A stretch of DNA of 64,000 nt from Burkholderia vietnamiensis LMG 10929 (GCF_000959445.1 NZ_CP009631.1:2294001-2358000); one strand, 5' to 3'. Shown: positions 29,617-37,663, counted from the first letter of the stretch. The notes: generated by a model from the letters alone, not told the origin. A program made the numbers and translations.

Positions 29617-29836
29617 ATCGGTAGAAATGCCGACGCGGTAGTAGTGAGGTCATGGCGGCTTTTAGCCCCGAGTTGAACAGCGGTTGATCCGCGAGGGTTC
29701 AGCTAACGTGCCCGCCTCATGAGGCCGCTCCGGTGATGGACATAACCCTCCATCGCACGGGAATCCAAGGGCGCGTAGTTGCATTGGGTAGGCTGGCCTA
29801 TGGTCCGCTTGCGTGGTGCCGCTACGCGCCCTTTTT
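29617..29836 (+). ncRNA. Candidate small RNA of the element
   Basis: The promoter at 29582-29610 and a terminator ending at 29836 frame about 220 nt with no credible ORF. Within it TTGAAC/GTTCAG encloses CGG/CCG (about 29671-29702), GCCTCATGAGGC is a 12-nt palindrome at 29714-29725, and GATGG/CCATC forms a further stem. The transcript could be an immunity-type or regulatory RNA as in P4-like satellites; this is inference from architecture only. Confidence 0.45.
29769..29836 (+). terminator. Terminator with long 10-bp stem and T-run
   Basis: GGGCGCGTAG (29769-29778) pairs perfectly with CTACGCGCCC (29822-29831), followed by TTTTT. The 43-nt loop is long and may hold internal structure. Confidence 0.6.
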
Positions 29837-29968
29837 GCGTTTACGGCCCAGAGTCGGACGCTTGCGGGAACGAGGGGGCAGCGCATTGGTGCTGCTGGCT
29901 CGGTGGACGGTGGGTGGAAGGCGCAGGATGCGAGTGTGTGCGTTAGCACGACGAGTGGATGCGCTGAA

Positions 29969-30004
29969 AGCATCGCCGGATGCGAAGCGTTCTTTAACAA
30001 TGTG
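29969..30004 (+). promoter_or_regulatory. boxB/boxA-like antitermination site
   Basis: GCATC-gccg-GATGC forms a small hairpin, followed by GCGTTCTTTAACAATGTG (29987-30004), which matches the rrn/phage boxA consensus (TGCTCTTTAACA) at nearly all positions. The order hairpin then boxA is that of ribosomal RNA leaders. It would let transcription pass into the genes from 30243. The rest of 29837-30242 holds no gene I can support. Confidence 0.4.
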
Positions 30005-30242
30005 CTGGTGGGACTGCGCCGAGCTACGGCCTCATTCGAGGTGGAGAAGCGGCAGCGAACCCATCGTTGAGGTTGCCATCGGCGCGGTGGACTGATGGCA
30101 AGCCGTACACCCGGCAATGCTGTACTTCACTGGCGATTTGTTCGCTATCTGAACGCCGTTCCCAAAGTTCGGCTTACCTTCCCTTCCTACGTAAGGTAAG
30201 GAGAATTCTTGGGAATTGACTGAACCATCATCAAAGGAGGAC

Positions 30243-31070
30243 ATGACAATCGACATTCAACCGTACGACGACTCTGCCAAGCTAAGGCAGCAATTGGCCC
30301 GAATCGACGCAACACATCAAGCCGTGATTCAGGCTGAGGCCGACAAGGCACATGCCGCAAGAACCGAGATGTACCGCCGCGACATTCAGCGCCGCGCCCA
30401 GCGCATGGTGGACGATTTCGTGAAGGCCGAAGCAGGACGCGCTGGAATTGCGGAGCTGAAGGCCAGCCGAATCCTAGTGATGCAGAAGAAGCCCAAGGAA
30501 TACTACAACGCGTTTGTAGAAGCAGTGTCCCTGATGTGCGTTGACGGCTATTTGCTAGATAGGCCGGTGAAAGACCTGAAGCCGTTTGTGCTGGCCGAAG
30601 CATCTAAGCGGGCGAGGTGTGCCCCGGCCTTGTCGGATTCGTGCTGGTACGCTGATTTCAGCCCTGCCATACAGAAGCGCGCTAATTCGTTGTTGGCTGT
30701 GGTGAATACGGCGACTATGCCAACGAGTCTGGCGAAAGTGCGGGACGCTCTCCGTGCGCATCATTCCGGACAGTCCGAAGCGATTGGGCCGACCGGGATC
30801 ACGATGAACGGCAAGCGGTTCCAATTCAACGGTGATGGCTCGATGATCTGGGCTGGTGACGAGCGCAAGATCACAGTAAAGTGCAACAGCCGATACGTTC
30901 GTATCGGGCCTGACTCCGTCAACATCGACAAGACCTTGCAGTCGCTCGGCATCACGCCGAATGAACTCTCGATGTGGGAAGCCAATGCGGCCATCGTGTA
31001 CGCCCAGCGTCGGGCTAACGAGGCGTACCATGATGAAGCCGAGCATCATTGTGGCACCCGCTACGACTGA
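30243..31070 (+). CDS. Hypothetical phage-type protein, 275 residues
   Basis: ATG 30243 follows AAAGGAGG. The N-terminal third is a charged helix (AVIQAEADKAHAARTEMYRRDIQRRAQRMV region); the rest is mixed alpha/beta with NGKRFQFNGDGSMIW and Tyr/Arg-rich strands. It is the first gene of the rightward transcript that continues through the tiny genes to the virion protein. No family recognised. Confidence 0.6.
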   Translation: MTIDIQPYDDSAKLRQQLARIDATHQAVIQAEADKAHAARTEMYRRDIQRRAQRMVDDFVKAEAGRAGIAELKASRILVMQKKPKEYYNAFVEAVSLMCVDGYLLDRPVKDLKPFVLAEASKRARCAPALSDSCWYADFSPAIQKRANSLLAVVNTATMPTSLAKVRDALRAHHSGQSEAIGPTGITMNGKRFQFNGDGSMIWAGDERKITVKCNSRYVRIGPDSVNIDKTLQSLGITPNELSMWEANAAIVYAQRRANEAYHDEAEHHCGTRYD

Positions 31071-31100
31071 GCAGTGCTGGCCTGATTATGAATACCGAAG

Positions 31101-31140
31101 TCGGCTATTTTATTAGCCTAATAGATAAGGAGTGCGAATG
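31101..31140 (+). promoter_or_regulatory. Conserved 40-nt leader, copy 1
   Basis: An AT-rich segment from TCGG to the ATG at 31138 contains CCTAATAGATAAGGAGT. It matches about 30 of 39 positions in the leader at 32585-32623, far more than a shared ribosome binding site requires. Confidence 0.5.
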
Positions 31141-31257
31141 GTGAATGTGGAACGAAGTGATCGTGCCGAGCTGAAACTGTCCGACCGAGAAACGCAGCCG
31201 CAAGGCAAGCACGAGTTCCCGGTATTTGGGCAGCGCTGGACGGAGATGACGGCGTGA
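31138..31257 (+). CDS. Tiny ORF, 39 residues, first of an overlapping set
   Basis: ATG 31138 stands 6 nt after TAAGGAG. The peptide is charged and soluble (VERSDRAELKLSDRETQPQGK) and ends at TGA 31257. Its last four bases GTGA overlap the next start. Below the usual ORF length cutoff, but the binding site and coupling support translation. Confidence 0.5.
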   Translation: MVNVERSDRAELKLSDRETQPQGKHEFPVFGQRWTEMTA

Positions 31258-31427
31258 AGGACGCCGAGAAGCGCGTCCTGCGGTCGCTGCGGGACTTGGT
31301 GCTTACGGAGGTATCCGACTGTGGGCGCATCGCCGCAGCGCTCGATTGGGATGCTCGCAGGACGGCTGAGTCCATCGAGGCGGCGCTGCGGCGCACGTTC
31401 GCCAATCTGGCGAGGAGGCAGCGATGA
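31254..31427 (+). CDS. Tiny ORF, 57 residues, possible winged-helix peptide
   Basis: GTG 31254 overlaps the previous stop by 4 nt. The peptide is helical and basic (EKRVLRSLRDLVLTEVSDCG, then IAAALDWDARRTAESIEAALRR), compatible with a small helix-turn-helix regulator. Its stop overlaps the next ATG by 4 nt. Confidence 0.5.
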   Translation: MKDAEKRVLRSLRDLVLTEVSDCGRIAAALDWDARRTAESIEAALRRTFANLARRQR

Positions 31428-31654
31428 GGCACGTACTAGAGTCGAACGCCTCCGAGCAGGAATACTTCGAGCGGGCGAACAAGCACGGCAAGGCGGTATG
31501 GCGGCGCATCGTACGGGTTACAACCGGGGACCTGCCATCGTGGGCTGAGGTCGCAACTCGTTCGAAGGTTGTAACTCAATCCAAGGTTGTAACCGATGAG
31601 CCGCTTCCCGATCCGACCGACGACGATCTGAACGCTTTGTTCGAGACAACATGA
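31424..31654 (+). CDS. Small hypothetical protein, 76 residues
   Basis: ATG 31424 follows GAGGAGG. The peptide has a conserved-looking core (SEQEYFERANKHGKAVWRRIVRV) and two near-identical SKVVT segments at about 47-57, then an acidic tail. Overlaps both neighbours by 4 nt. Confidence 0.55.
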   Translation: MRHVLESNASEQEYFERANKHGKAVWRRIVRVTTGDLPSWAEVATRSKVVTQSKVVTDEPLPDPTDDDLNALFETT

Positions 31655-31737
31655 GGCCCAAGGGAGCAATGCACGTCCGTAGCCGTGGCGCGTACGGGCG
31701 CACTCAGGCGCGGCGACACATGGGGCAATCTCGATGA
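31651..31737 (+). CDS. Micro-ORF, 28 residues, Arg-rich
   Basis: ATG 31651 overlaps the preceding stop (ATGA) and its own stop TGA 31735-31737 overlaps the following ATG 31734. Arg/Gly-rich peptide. Coupling on both sides is the only evidence; it may be a translational relay rather than a functional protein. Confidence 0.35.
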   Translation: MRPKGAMHVRSRGAYGRTQARRHMGQSR

Positions 31738-32318
31738 GCCGGGGGCCGAAAGCCGGGTATGTCCGAGCGTTGCCGCCAGCCGTGTATCCGCACGTTGATG
31801 TCCAGGGCAAGCTCAATACCGGGGATTCGCCGCAGGCGCAACGCAGGCGCGAGCACATTCGGGGATGCAGCGAATGCCAGAGGCGGGCGAGGCGTCAGAT
31901 TGCGAACCCGCTGCGGCTGGCTGCGTGGATCGAGGGGGCGAAGGTGTACGACGGAGCACGTTGCCCGAAGTGCGACGGGACGCGGCGGCGTGTGCGAGAC
32001 GGATCGTGCTATGCCTGCCACCTTCGGGACTCACCGCTCGATCCAGCGTGTCGGACACGGGTGCCGCGATACTCAATGGACGGCTACCTAGATCGGCTGG
32101 AGCGACAGCGGCGCGAGCGGGCTGGTGAGGTGTGGGCGTTCGAGGTTGGGGACTGGAGGGCGCGGGTGTATCCGACCGGGCGGTTGGCATTGGACTGCGA
32201 CCGGTTGCACGTCCACTCCGAGGACTGGGGCAAGGTGCCGCCTGACCGCATTTTCGAGATCGGCAGCAGGGAGCCTGACTTAGTGGAAGTGATGCGGCGG
32301 GCGGGGTGGAGCACATAG
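31734..32318 (+). CDS. Zinc-ribbon hypothetical protein, 194 residues
   Basis: ATG 31734 overlaps the micro-ORF. Three Cys pairs occur: CSEC near residue 40, CPKC near 77 and CYAC with a following His near 92, a likely zinc-binding region. The C-terminal part carries a WRARVYPTGRLALDCDRLHV-like beta segment. Probably a nucleic-acid-binding element protein; function unknown. Confidence 0.55.
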   Translation: MSRGPKAGYVRALPPAVYPHVDVQGKLNTGDSPQAQRRREHIRGCSECQRRARRQIANPLRLAAWIEGAKVYDGARCPKCDGTRRRVRDGSCYACHLRDSPLDPACRTRVPRYSMDGYLDRLERQRRERAGEVWAFEVGDWRARVYPTGRLALDCDRLHVHSEDWGKVPPDRIFEIGSREPDLVEVMRRAGWST

Positions 32319-32358
32319 TGCGGCCCTGCGGAATTTTGACCTATGGAATGGAGGTTGT

Positions 32359-32538
32359 ATGGACAGGGATGAGGTGCTGGCTGGGCTGGAGTTGTTGGCA
32401 AGCGAGGGAAAGAGTGTGCCCGCTGCGCTTCGGTTGCGACTGCTGGAACAGAGGCAAGCGAAGCACGCTGAGGAGTTCAGAGCGCGTGCAGGCCATGACG
32501 GGCGATTGGATTTGATCGACGGCCGGACGCAGCAATAG
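32359..32538 (+). CDS. Small hypothetical protein, 59 residues
   Basis: ATG 32359 has GGAGG 5 nt upstream. The peptide is a two-helix, charged sequence (MDRDEVLAGLELLASEGKS... LRLRLLEQRQAKHAEEF). No family recognised. Just below the usual size threshold. Confidence 0.5.
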   Translation: MDRDEVLAGLELLASEGKSVPAALRLRLLEQRQAKHAEEFRARAGHDGRLDLIDGRTQQ

Positions 32539-32584
32539 GTGGAACGGGCAGGCTGGTCAGTGTGATGACTCGGCATGGTGAGAA

Positions 32585-32623
32585 TCGGTAATTTAACGAC
32601 TTAATAAATAAGGAGTACGTATG
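32585..32623 (+). promoter_or_regulatory. Conserved leader, copy 2, with T7-promoter-like core
   Basis: TCGG-TAATTTA then ACGACTTAATAAATAAGGAG precedes ATG 32621. It repeats the leader at 31101-31140. ACGACT-n-TA-n-AGGAG also resembles the ACGACTCACTATAGGGAG core of T7-type phage promoters, which matters because the element encodes a podovirus-like virion protein. The likeness may be chance. Confidence 0.4.
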
Positions 32624-32887
32624 AGAAGTGATTTGAGAATAGTTCAGGACGGCTGCTTGACGAATGAGCAGGCGCACGACCGGGCGCTGGAGGTCTTGCT
32701 CAGCGTCGTCGGTCAGGCCCGCACCACGGCGATTCTGGCGGAGGTTGTTCTTGGGTTTCGCAAGCGTGAGCCGGGCAATGCGAACTTTACGGGCGACCGT
32801 GAGCGAGCCTTTGCGTTTGGCCCGGACTTGCTGGCACGGGCGCGAATGATGGAACAGAACGGAAAGATCGAATGCACGCAGAGGTGA
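32621..32887 (+). CDS. Small hypothetical protein, 88 residues
   Basis: ATG 32621 follows TAAGGAGT. The peptide is helical (NEQAHDRALEVLLSVVGQARTTAILAEVV) with basic C-terminal part. No family recognised. It precedes the virion-type gene and shares its leader with the tiny-gene run. Confidence 0.55.
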   Translation: MRSDLRIVQDGCLTNEQAHDRALEVLLSVVGQARTTAILAEVVLGFRKREPGNANFTGDRERAFAFGPDLLARARMMEQNGKIECTQR

Positions 32888-33024
32888 AACTGCCGGACTG
32901 AAAACCGCTGTTATACGGTGTGCACGAGTTCGTATCGGGCGCATCCGCCCGCGATAAGTGGGACGTAGGGCTTAACCAATCAACCAAGCCGCGCTTTGCA
33001 GTGCGGCATTCAATAAGGAGGCAA

Positions 33025-35445
33025 ATGTCTATCTCTTTCTCTCTCGGTTCTGATGGCGGCGTTGTAACGCAGCAAAGCACGTTCGGCGGCGGAAGCTCGA
33101 ACAGCTTCTCTGGCGGGCCGAGCAGTGGCGGGCAGTCGAGCGGCGGACTCGCCGCAGGCGGCACTAACATCGCGGACTACGCGGCGGGCGTTGCGCGGCA
33201 GGGCATCGGCGGCACTGGCGTATCGCTCGATGCGCTGAACAAGCTGACGGGCGGCATCATCCAAGGCTACATCGACCGCACGAAGAAGCAGCAGTACGCC
33301 GAGGGCATGGCCCAAGCGGCGCAGGGCAGGAGCCTGATCGACATCGAGAACGAGCAGCCGTGGTACACGAAACTGTACGGGCCGGACGCCACGGTGCAGG
33401 GCGCTCAGGCGTTCAACGTGCAGGCAGCAATGCAGGACGCGCAGTCGCAGTTCATGCAAGCCATGCCGCAGCTTCGTGAGCGCTCGCCCGATCAGGTGCG
33501 TGCGTACATCGTGGACAAGATGAGCAGCGTGCAGGCCACGGGCGACCCGGCGTACGACGCGATGGTGCAGCAGGGTCTTGCGGAGCAGCTCCCGCGAATG
33601 CTCAGCACGCACATGGGCCAGTACATGCAGTTCACGCAGGAGCAGGCGTACAACGGATTCACGAACCTTGGCACGGTTGGCGGCAAGGCGTTGCAGGACA
33701 CGCTGACCGCGAGCAACAACCTCAAGGATGAGGACGTGGCCCGTGCGTACGGCGACTACACGAACCAGCTCATTCGACCGGACGACATGACGCTTGAAGC
33801 GCACCGGCGCGGACTGCGCGACGTTGTGCTGAGCAGCGCCCGTAACGGGAACTGGCAGGCGGTACGTGCGGTGCAGGCTATGCCTGAGTATCAGTCAATG
33901 CCTACCGACATGAAGGACAACCTCGAAACGCAGATTCCCCGGCTGGAGCAGGAGTACGCGTTGAAGAACCCGGTAGCGCGGAACCTGTTCACCTCGCGGG
34001 CTGATCTACAGTGGAGTCTCCAGCATGGCGCGACCGGTTTCGACTCGTCGCCGGAAGGGCACGCCAAGCTCGATTCGATCATGGATACGATGGAGGACTC
34101 GAACCGCAAGCTGAACGGGGACGCCACCCTTGTTTACAACAACACGCAGCGGGCGACCATGCACAAGCTCCTCGACGCGGGGAATGCGAGCAAGCTGGCG
34201 CAGCTCCAGAAGCTCCAGATGGGGCAGGTTAATTACGGTCAGGCGGTAACCTTGGCTGGCGATGCTTTCAACAACAACAACTTCGCCAAGTACGAGAACC
34301 TGCCGTTCCCTGCTGGCTCGCGGGAGCAAGTGGCAGATACGGCGTTCGCCAAGGCGACGAGCGCAGAGTACGCGAATCAGGCCGACGCGCAGAAGAACTT
34401 CTGGGACAGGCTCAGCTCGGCGGCACATTACTCGAACTATCAGTCGCCCGCGTTGAAGCAAGTGCTCGGTCAGCAGCTCCCGGCGCTGATCTCAGGTAAC
34501 GGGCCTGCGACGGATGACATGCAGCGCGCACTGATGTTCGCCTCGAACCTCCTGCAAGGGCCAGGTGGGGCCGACGCGGTGTCCGCATACGTGGGCACGG
34601 ACGCGCCGAAGGTGATCCGACTTCTGAACAGCGGCGTGAACATCATGGACCCTGAGCAGCTCAAGCAGCAACGCGAGCTGATTGCGCGCTCGACCGGCGC
34701 AACGGCCTCGCCGCAGGACGTGAAGCTCGCGCAGGACACGGTGAGCAAGGCGGACCCCGGCTGGTTCCGCCGCATGGTTCCGTGGGGCGGCAACGAGGCG
34801 CTGACGCCGTACAACCTGACGGACGGCAACAAGGAGCAGCTCGCACGGCAAGTCGCCCCGATCATCGCGCAGTACAAGGCTGCGTATCACATGAGCGACG
34901 ATCAAGCCGCGAAGATGGCGTTTGGTCAGGTGATGAAGAACTCGGACTTCGTGCCGGGTGCGTTCATTCTGCACAACGCGGCGCTCGGCTATCCGTCTTT
35001 CGCCTCCGCAGTGAATGCGAAGTATCCGGGCATGGGCGAACAGACGACCTCGGTGTACCAGAACGCGGTGCAGTACGCCATCGACCAACAGATGGAGAAA
35101 GCGCTCGGCTCTCGCGCATCGCTAGCGGACAGACTGTTGGGGCGCACATACGGCACTGGCCCGGACGGCGGGGCGACGTGGGACGACGCGATGGCGGGCA
35201 GGGTGCGTTTTCGTGGGGTACGTGCCGGTTATGATCCAGCGGAATGGACGGTAATGTCCGGCGAGAACCTCGGTAACGGCTTCATGACCCTGTTCATGAC
35301 CGGGCCGAACGGTGCGCTCAAGCACATCAACATCTCGGCTGACGATGTGGGCCAGCGCTTACGCAACACATACGGCAATAAACCGGAGCACGCCGACTCC
35401 AGCATCGGGCTGTCCAACAAGAACGCGTGGGGTTGGAGTTACTGA
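33025..35445 (+). CDS. Internal (ejection) virion protein, T7-like podovirus type
   Basis: 806 residues from ATG 33025 with AAGGAGG upstream; a start at 32920 would add 35 residues with no binding site. The N-terminus is Gly/Ser-rich, then SLIDIENEQPWYTKLYGPDATVQGAQAF occurs at about residues 100-127, a pattern I associate with internal virion proteins of T7-like phages that are ejected into the host with DNA. Long helical, Gln/Ala-rich regions follow. No transglycosylase motif is evident. It is the only structural gene in the element, more than a fifth of its coding capacity. Confidence 0.7.
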   Translation: MSISFSLGSDGGVVTQQSTFGGGSSNSFSGGPSSGGQSSGGLAAGGTNIADYAAGVARQGIGGTGVSLDALNKLTGGIIQGYIDRTKKQQYAEGMAQAAQGRSLIDIENEQPWYTKLYGPDATVQGAQAFNVQAAMQDAQSQFMQAMPQLRERSPDQVRAYIVDKMSSVQATGDPAYDAMVQQGLAEQLPRMLSTHMGQYMQFTQEQAYNGFTNLGTVGGKALQDTLTASNNLKDEDVARAYGDYTNQLIRPDDMTLEAHRRGLRDVVLSSARNGNWQAVRAVQAMPEYQSMPTDMKDNLETQIPRLEQEYALKNPVARNLFTSRADLQWSLQHGATGFDSSPEGHAKLDSIMDTMEDSNRKLNGDATLVYNNTQRATMHKLLDAGNASKLAQLQKLQMGQVNYGQAVTLAGDAFNNNNFAKYENLPFPAGSREQVADTAFAKATSAEYANQADAQKNFWDRLSSAAHYSNYQSPALKQVLGQQLPALISGNGPATDDMQRALMFASNLLQGPGGADAVSAYVGTDAPKVIRLLNSGVNIMDPEQLKQQRELIARSTGATASPQDVKLAQDTVSKADPGWFRRMVPWGGNEALTPYNLTDGNKEQLARQVAPIIAQYKAAYHMSDDQAAKMAFGQVMKNSDFVPGAFILHNAALGYPSFASAVNAKYPGMGEQTTSVYQNAVQYAIDQQMEKALGSRASLADRLLGRTYGTGPDGGATWDDAMAGRVRFRGVRAGYDPAEWTVMSGENLGNGFMTLFMTGPNGALKHINISADDVGQRLRNTYGNKPEHADSSIGLSNKNAWGWSY

Positions 35446-35468
35446 CGCGTCGCGTTCGGCTAACGGGG

Positions 35469-35486
35469 GGCACCTTCGCGGGTGCC
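35469..35486 (+). other. Stem-loop after the virion-protein gene
   Basis: GGCACC-ttcgcg-GGTGCC lies in the 132-bp gap between convergent genes, within a longer GC stem. No T-run follows; it may still end transcription. Confidence 0.4.
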
Positions 35487-35577
35487 GCCCGTCCAATCAA
35501 TTACGCGATCCTGCATCTGTTGGCGTGGGCGTCAGCCGAGCGAGGCGTAGCCGACGCGAGCCGCGCATGTGGTGTGG

Positions 35578-36570
35578 CTACCCTAACTTCTTGACAAGCT
35601 CGGACGCCTGTAGATGTGTGTACCGGGCAAGCATGGCCTGCGTCTTGTGCCCGGTGACGGCTGCAACCTCGACGGGATTCAGGCCCAGCTCGAACAGCCG
35701 GGACGTAGCCTCATGGCGTGTGTCGTGGAAGCGGAAGTCCGAGAGCCCTGCCCGAGTTCGCGCTCGTTTGAAGGCCAGCTTCACAGCGTCCCGTGTTACG
35801 CCGGGGAATACTGGCCCGCTCCGAGCACCGGGAAGCGACGAGAGAACGGCCACACTGCGGCTGTTCAGTGGCACGCCTCGAAGGGTGAGCGTTTTCGTTG
35901 CAGCGGCTGGGAGGACTGCGACCTGCCGATCTAGGTCGATGTTTTCCCACAGCAGTGATCGCACCTCGCCCTGCCTCATGCCGGTATGTATCGCCAACTC
36001 GACAATGGGGGCCAGCCACCATGAGCGAGATTGTCGGCATTCGTACAGCAGCATGGCTTGTTCCGGGATGGACAATCGGCGCTCCCTGCCGGGATTCGAG
36101 CGAGGGCGGCGCACATCGGACACTGGGTTAGCAGACATTGCTATGCCCCAGTCCTTGCGTGCTACCTCAAGCACATGATGCAGCAAGTTCAACTCCCGGT
36201 TCACGGTCGAGCCAGATACAGTGCGGAGTCGCCGATCTCGCCATTGGGCGATAACAGGTGGTGTCAGATTGGCGAGCGAATACGATGCCAGTGCGTCACG
36301 CGCTAACGCCCGCAGTCGAATGGTTTCGGATTCGTGGCCCCGCTTGGTCGGTGTGACCTCTTGCTCGTACCGATGCAGGGCGTCTCTGAGCAAGAGTGAG
36401 CGTGCCGTCGTGGTGTCTACGAAGCAGGCCCGAGACATGGCCGCTTCCGTCTCAATGATCCAGCGTTGAGCGTCGGCTCGGGTGAGGAAGGTTCTCGATT
36501 GTGCCGGGAACCCGGACTTGCGCACTTTGGCGGTGTACCTGCCGTTGGGGCGGCGTTGGATGGTGCCCAT
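35578..36570 (-). CDS. Tyrosine recombinase (integrase), inner copy
   Basis: The 330-residue integrase has the full catalytic set: Arg199 (TGMRQGE), His282-x-x-Arg285 (HDTRH), His308 (GHKT) and Tyr317 (ARYTHL), with an N-terminal SAM-like core-binding domain. It starts ATG 36570. It lies tail-to-head behind the second integrase with a 100-bp gap. The two proteins align over the whole length (for example AQWRDRRL, NPV, WENIDL), so they are diverged paralogues. Confidence 0.92.
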   Translation of the reverse strand: MGTIQRRPNGRYTAKVRKSGFPAQSRTFLTRADAQRWIIETEAAMSRACFVDTTTARSLLLRDALHRYEQEVTPTKRGHESETIRLRALARDALASYSLANLTPPVIAQWRDRRLRTVSGSTVNRELNLLHHVLEVARKDWGIAMSANPVSDVRRPRSNPGRERRLSIPEQAMLLYECRQSRSWWLAPIVELAIHTGMRQGEVRSLLWENIDLDRQVAVLPAAATKTLTLRGVPLNSRSVAVLSSLPGARSGPVFPGVTRDAVKLAFKRARTRAGLSDFRFHDTRHEATSRLFELGLNPVEVAAVTGHKTQAMLARYTHLQASELVKKLG

Positions 36571-36670
36571 GCCTGTTCTCCATAGTCGAGGTTACAGGCG
36601 TGGGCAGTCATGCTGCTTGCGCTCGGAGCGGTCACTATGCCGCCCGAGTGTTGCTGTTTCGTGGCAAGTG

Positions 36671-37621
36671 TCAGCCCAGTTTCTTCGCCAAGTCCTCAGC
36701 GCGTAAGTGCGTGTACCGCTGAAGATGCTTCAGGTTCTTGTGCCCGGTGATTGTCGCGACTTCCATCACGTTGAGCCCCTTCTCGAATAGTCGGCTGGCC
36801 GCTTCGTGCCGAAGGTCGTGGAAGTGCAGGTTCCCAAGCCCGCATTGTTCCCGTACCCGGCTGAACGCGTACTTCATGGCGGACTGGGTGAGCTTGAACA
36901 CGCGGCCCTTATGGGGTGGCGGGCACCACGTCAGAGCCTCAGCCGCCCGCGTGGATAGCGGCACCTTCCGGGTTGTCCCGTTCTTTGTCTCAGGAAGGAA
37001 GGCCGTACGCGCTTCTAGGTCGATGTTCTCCCATCGGAGCTTCGCGATTTCACCTTGCCTCATGGCTGTCTCGATGGCGAGGATAATGGCCGGGGCGATC
37101 TCCCTGTTGAAGTCTATGGCTGCCCCGATTAATCGCTCGTCGTCACCCGCCATAAGGCGCACCTCACGGGGGAGCGGCAGCTTGGGGCGGCGGAAGCCAA
37201 GCACGGGATTGGCCGCTATTCCCATGTCCCACTCGGCAATCGCCATACGGTAGGCGGCGGAGATTGCATCCAGTTCGCGTCCTACGGTGCTACCGAGGAC
37301 TTCCGTAATCCTCCGGTCGCGCCACTCTGCGAGATGGGCCTTACTGAGCTGGGCGGCTGGGACAGCGCAGAGCTTCTTCTCCTTGTGCAGCATCCGTTGA
37401 AGCGTGCGCCGATCCCAGTCGCTCGACTTCCTGTCCGGCATCGGATACTGGATGTACTTTCTGAACAGGTCACCCACGGTGGGGCCGCTGTCGATGCGCT
37501 CGTTCTCTGCTATCCAGCGTCTTGCTGCTGCCTCGCTGGCGAAGGTCGCGGACAGTTGCGGCTGCCCCTTGCGACGAATCTTGACCTGCCATTTTGTCCC
37601 ACGCACGCTGATTGAGGCCAT
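36671..37621 (-). CDS. Tyrosine recombinase (integrase), outer copy adjacent to attR
   Basis: The 316-residue enzyme has Arg188 (AMRQGE), His268-x-x-Arg271 (HDLRH), His294 (GHKN) and Tyr303 (QRYTHL). ATG 37621 lies 42 bp inside attR, the usual place for the integrase that catalysed insertion. A 9-bp inverted repeat (TTCATGTTC/GAACATGAA) sits on its start region and could mediate autoregulation. Probably reads leftward into the inner integrase as one operon. Confidence 0.92.
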   Translation of the reverse strand: MASISVRGTKWQVKIRRKGQPQLSATFASEAAARRWIAENERIDSGPTVGDLFRKYIQYPMPDRKSSDWDRRTLQRMLHKEKKLCAVPAAQLSKAHLAEWRDRRITEVLGSTVGRELDAISAAYRMAIAEWDMGIAANPVLGFRRPKLPLPREVRLMAGDDERLIGAAIDFNREIAPAIILAIETAMRQGEIAKLRWENIDLEARTAFLPETKNGTTRKVPLSTRAAEALTWCPPPHKGRVFKLTQSAMKYAFSRVREQCGLGNLHFHDLRHEAASRLFEKGLNVMEVATITGHKNLKHLQRYTHLRAEDLAKKLG

Positions 37622-37662
37622 TCATGTTCTCCAAGCGGTTGATTTTGAACATGAATGGGCGC
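37621..37662 (+). promoter_or_regulatory. Palindrome over the integrase start, overlapping the terminal inverted repeat
   Basis: TTCATGTTC (37621-37629) and GAACATGAA (37647-37655) form a perfect 9-bp inverted repeat separated by 17 bp, and the outer arm overlaps the 13-bp terminal repeat CATGAATGGGCGC (37650-37662). Suited to repression of int or to excisionase binding. Confidence 0.5.
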
Positions 37663-37663
37663 A

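Noticed and set aside
29733..30095. Plus-strand ORFs of 85-120 codons in the small-RNA region
   Set aside because: They cross the terminator and the boxA-like site and lack binding sites; the region is better explained as non-coding.
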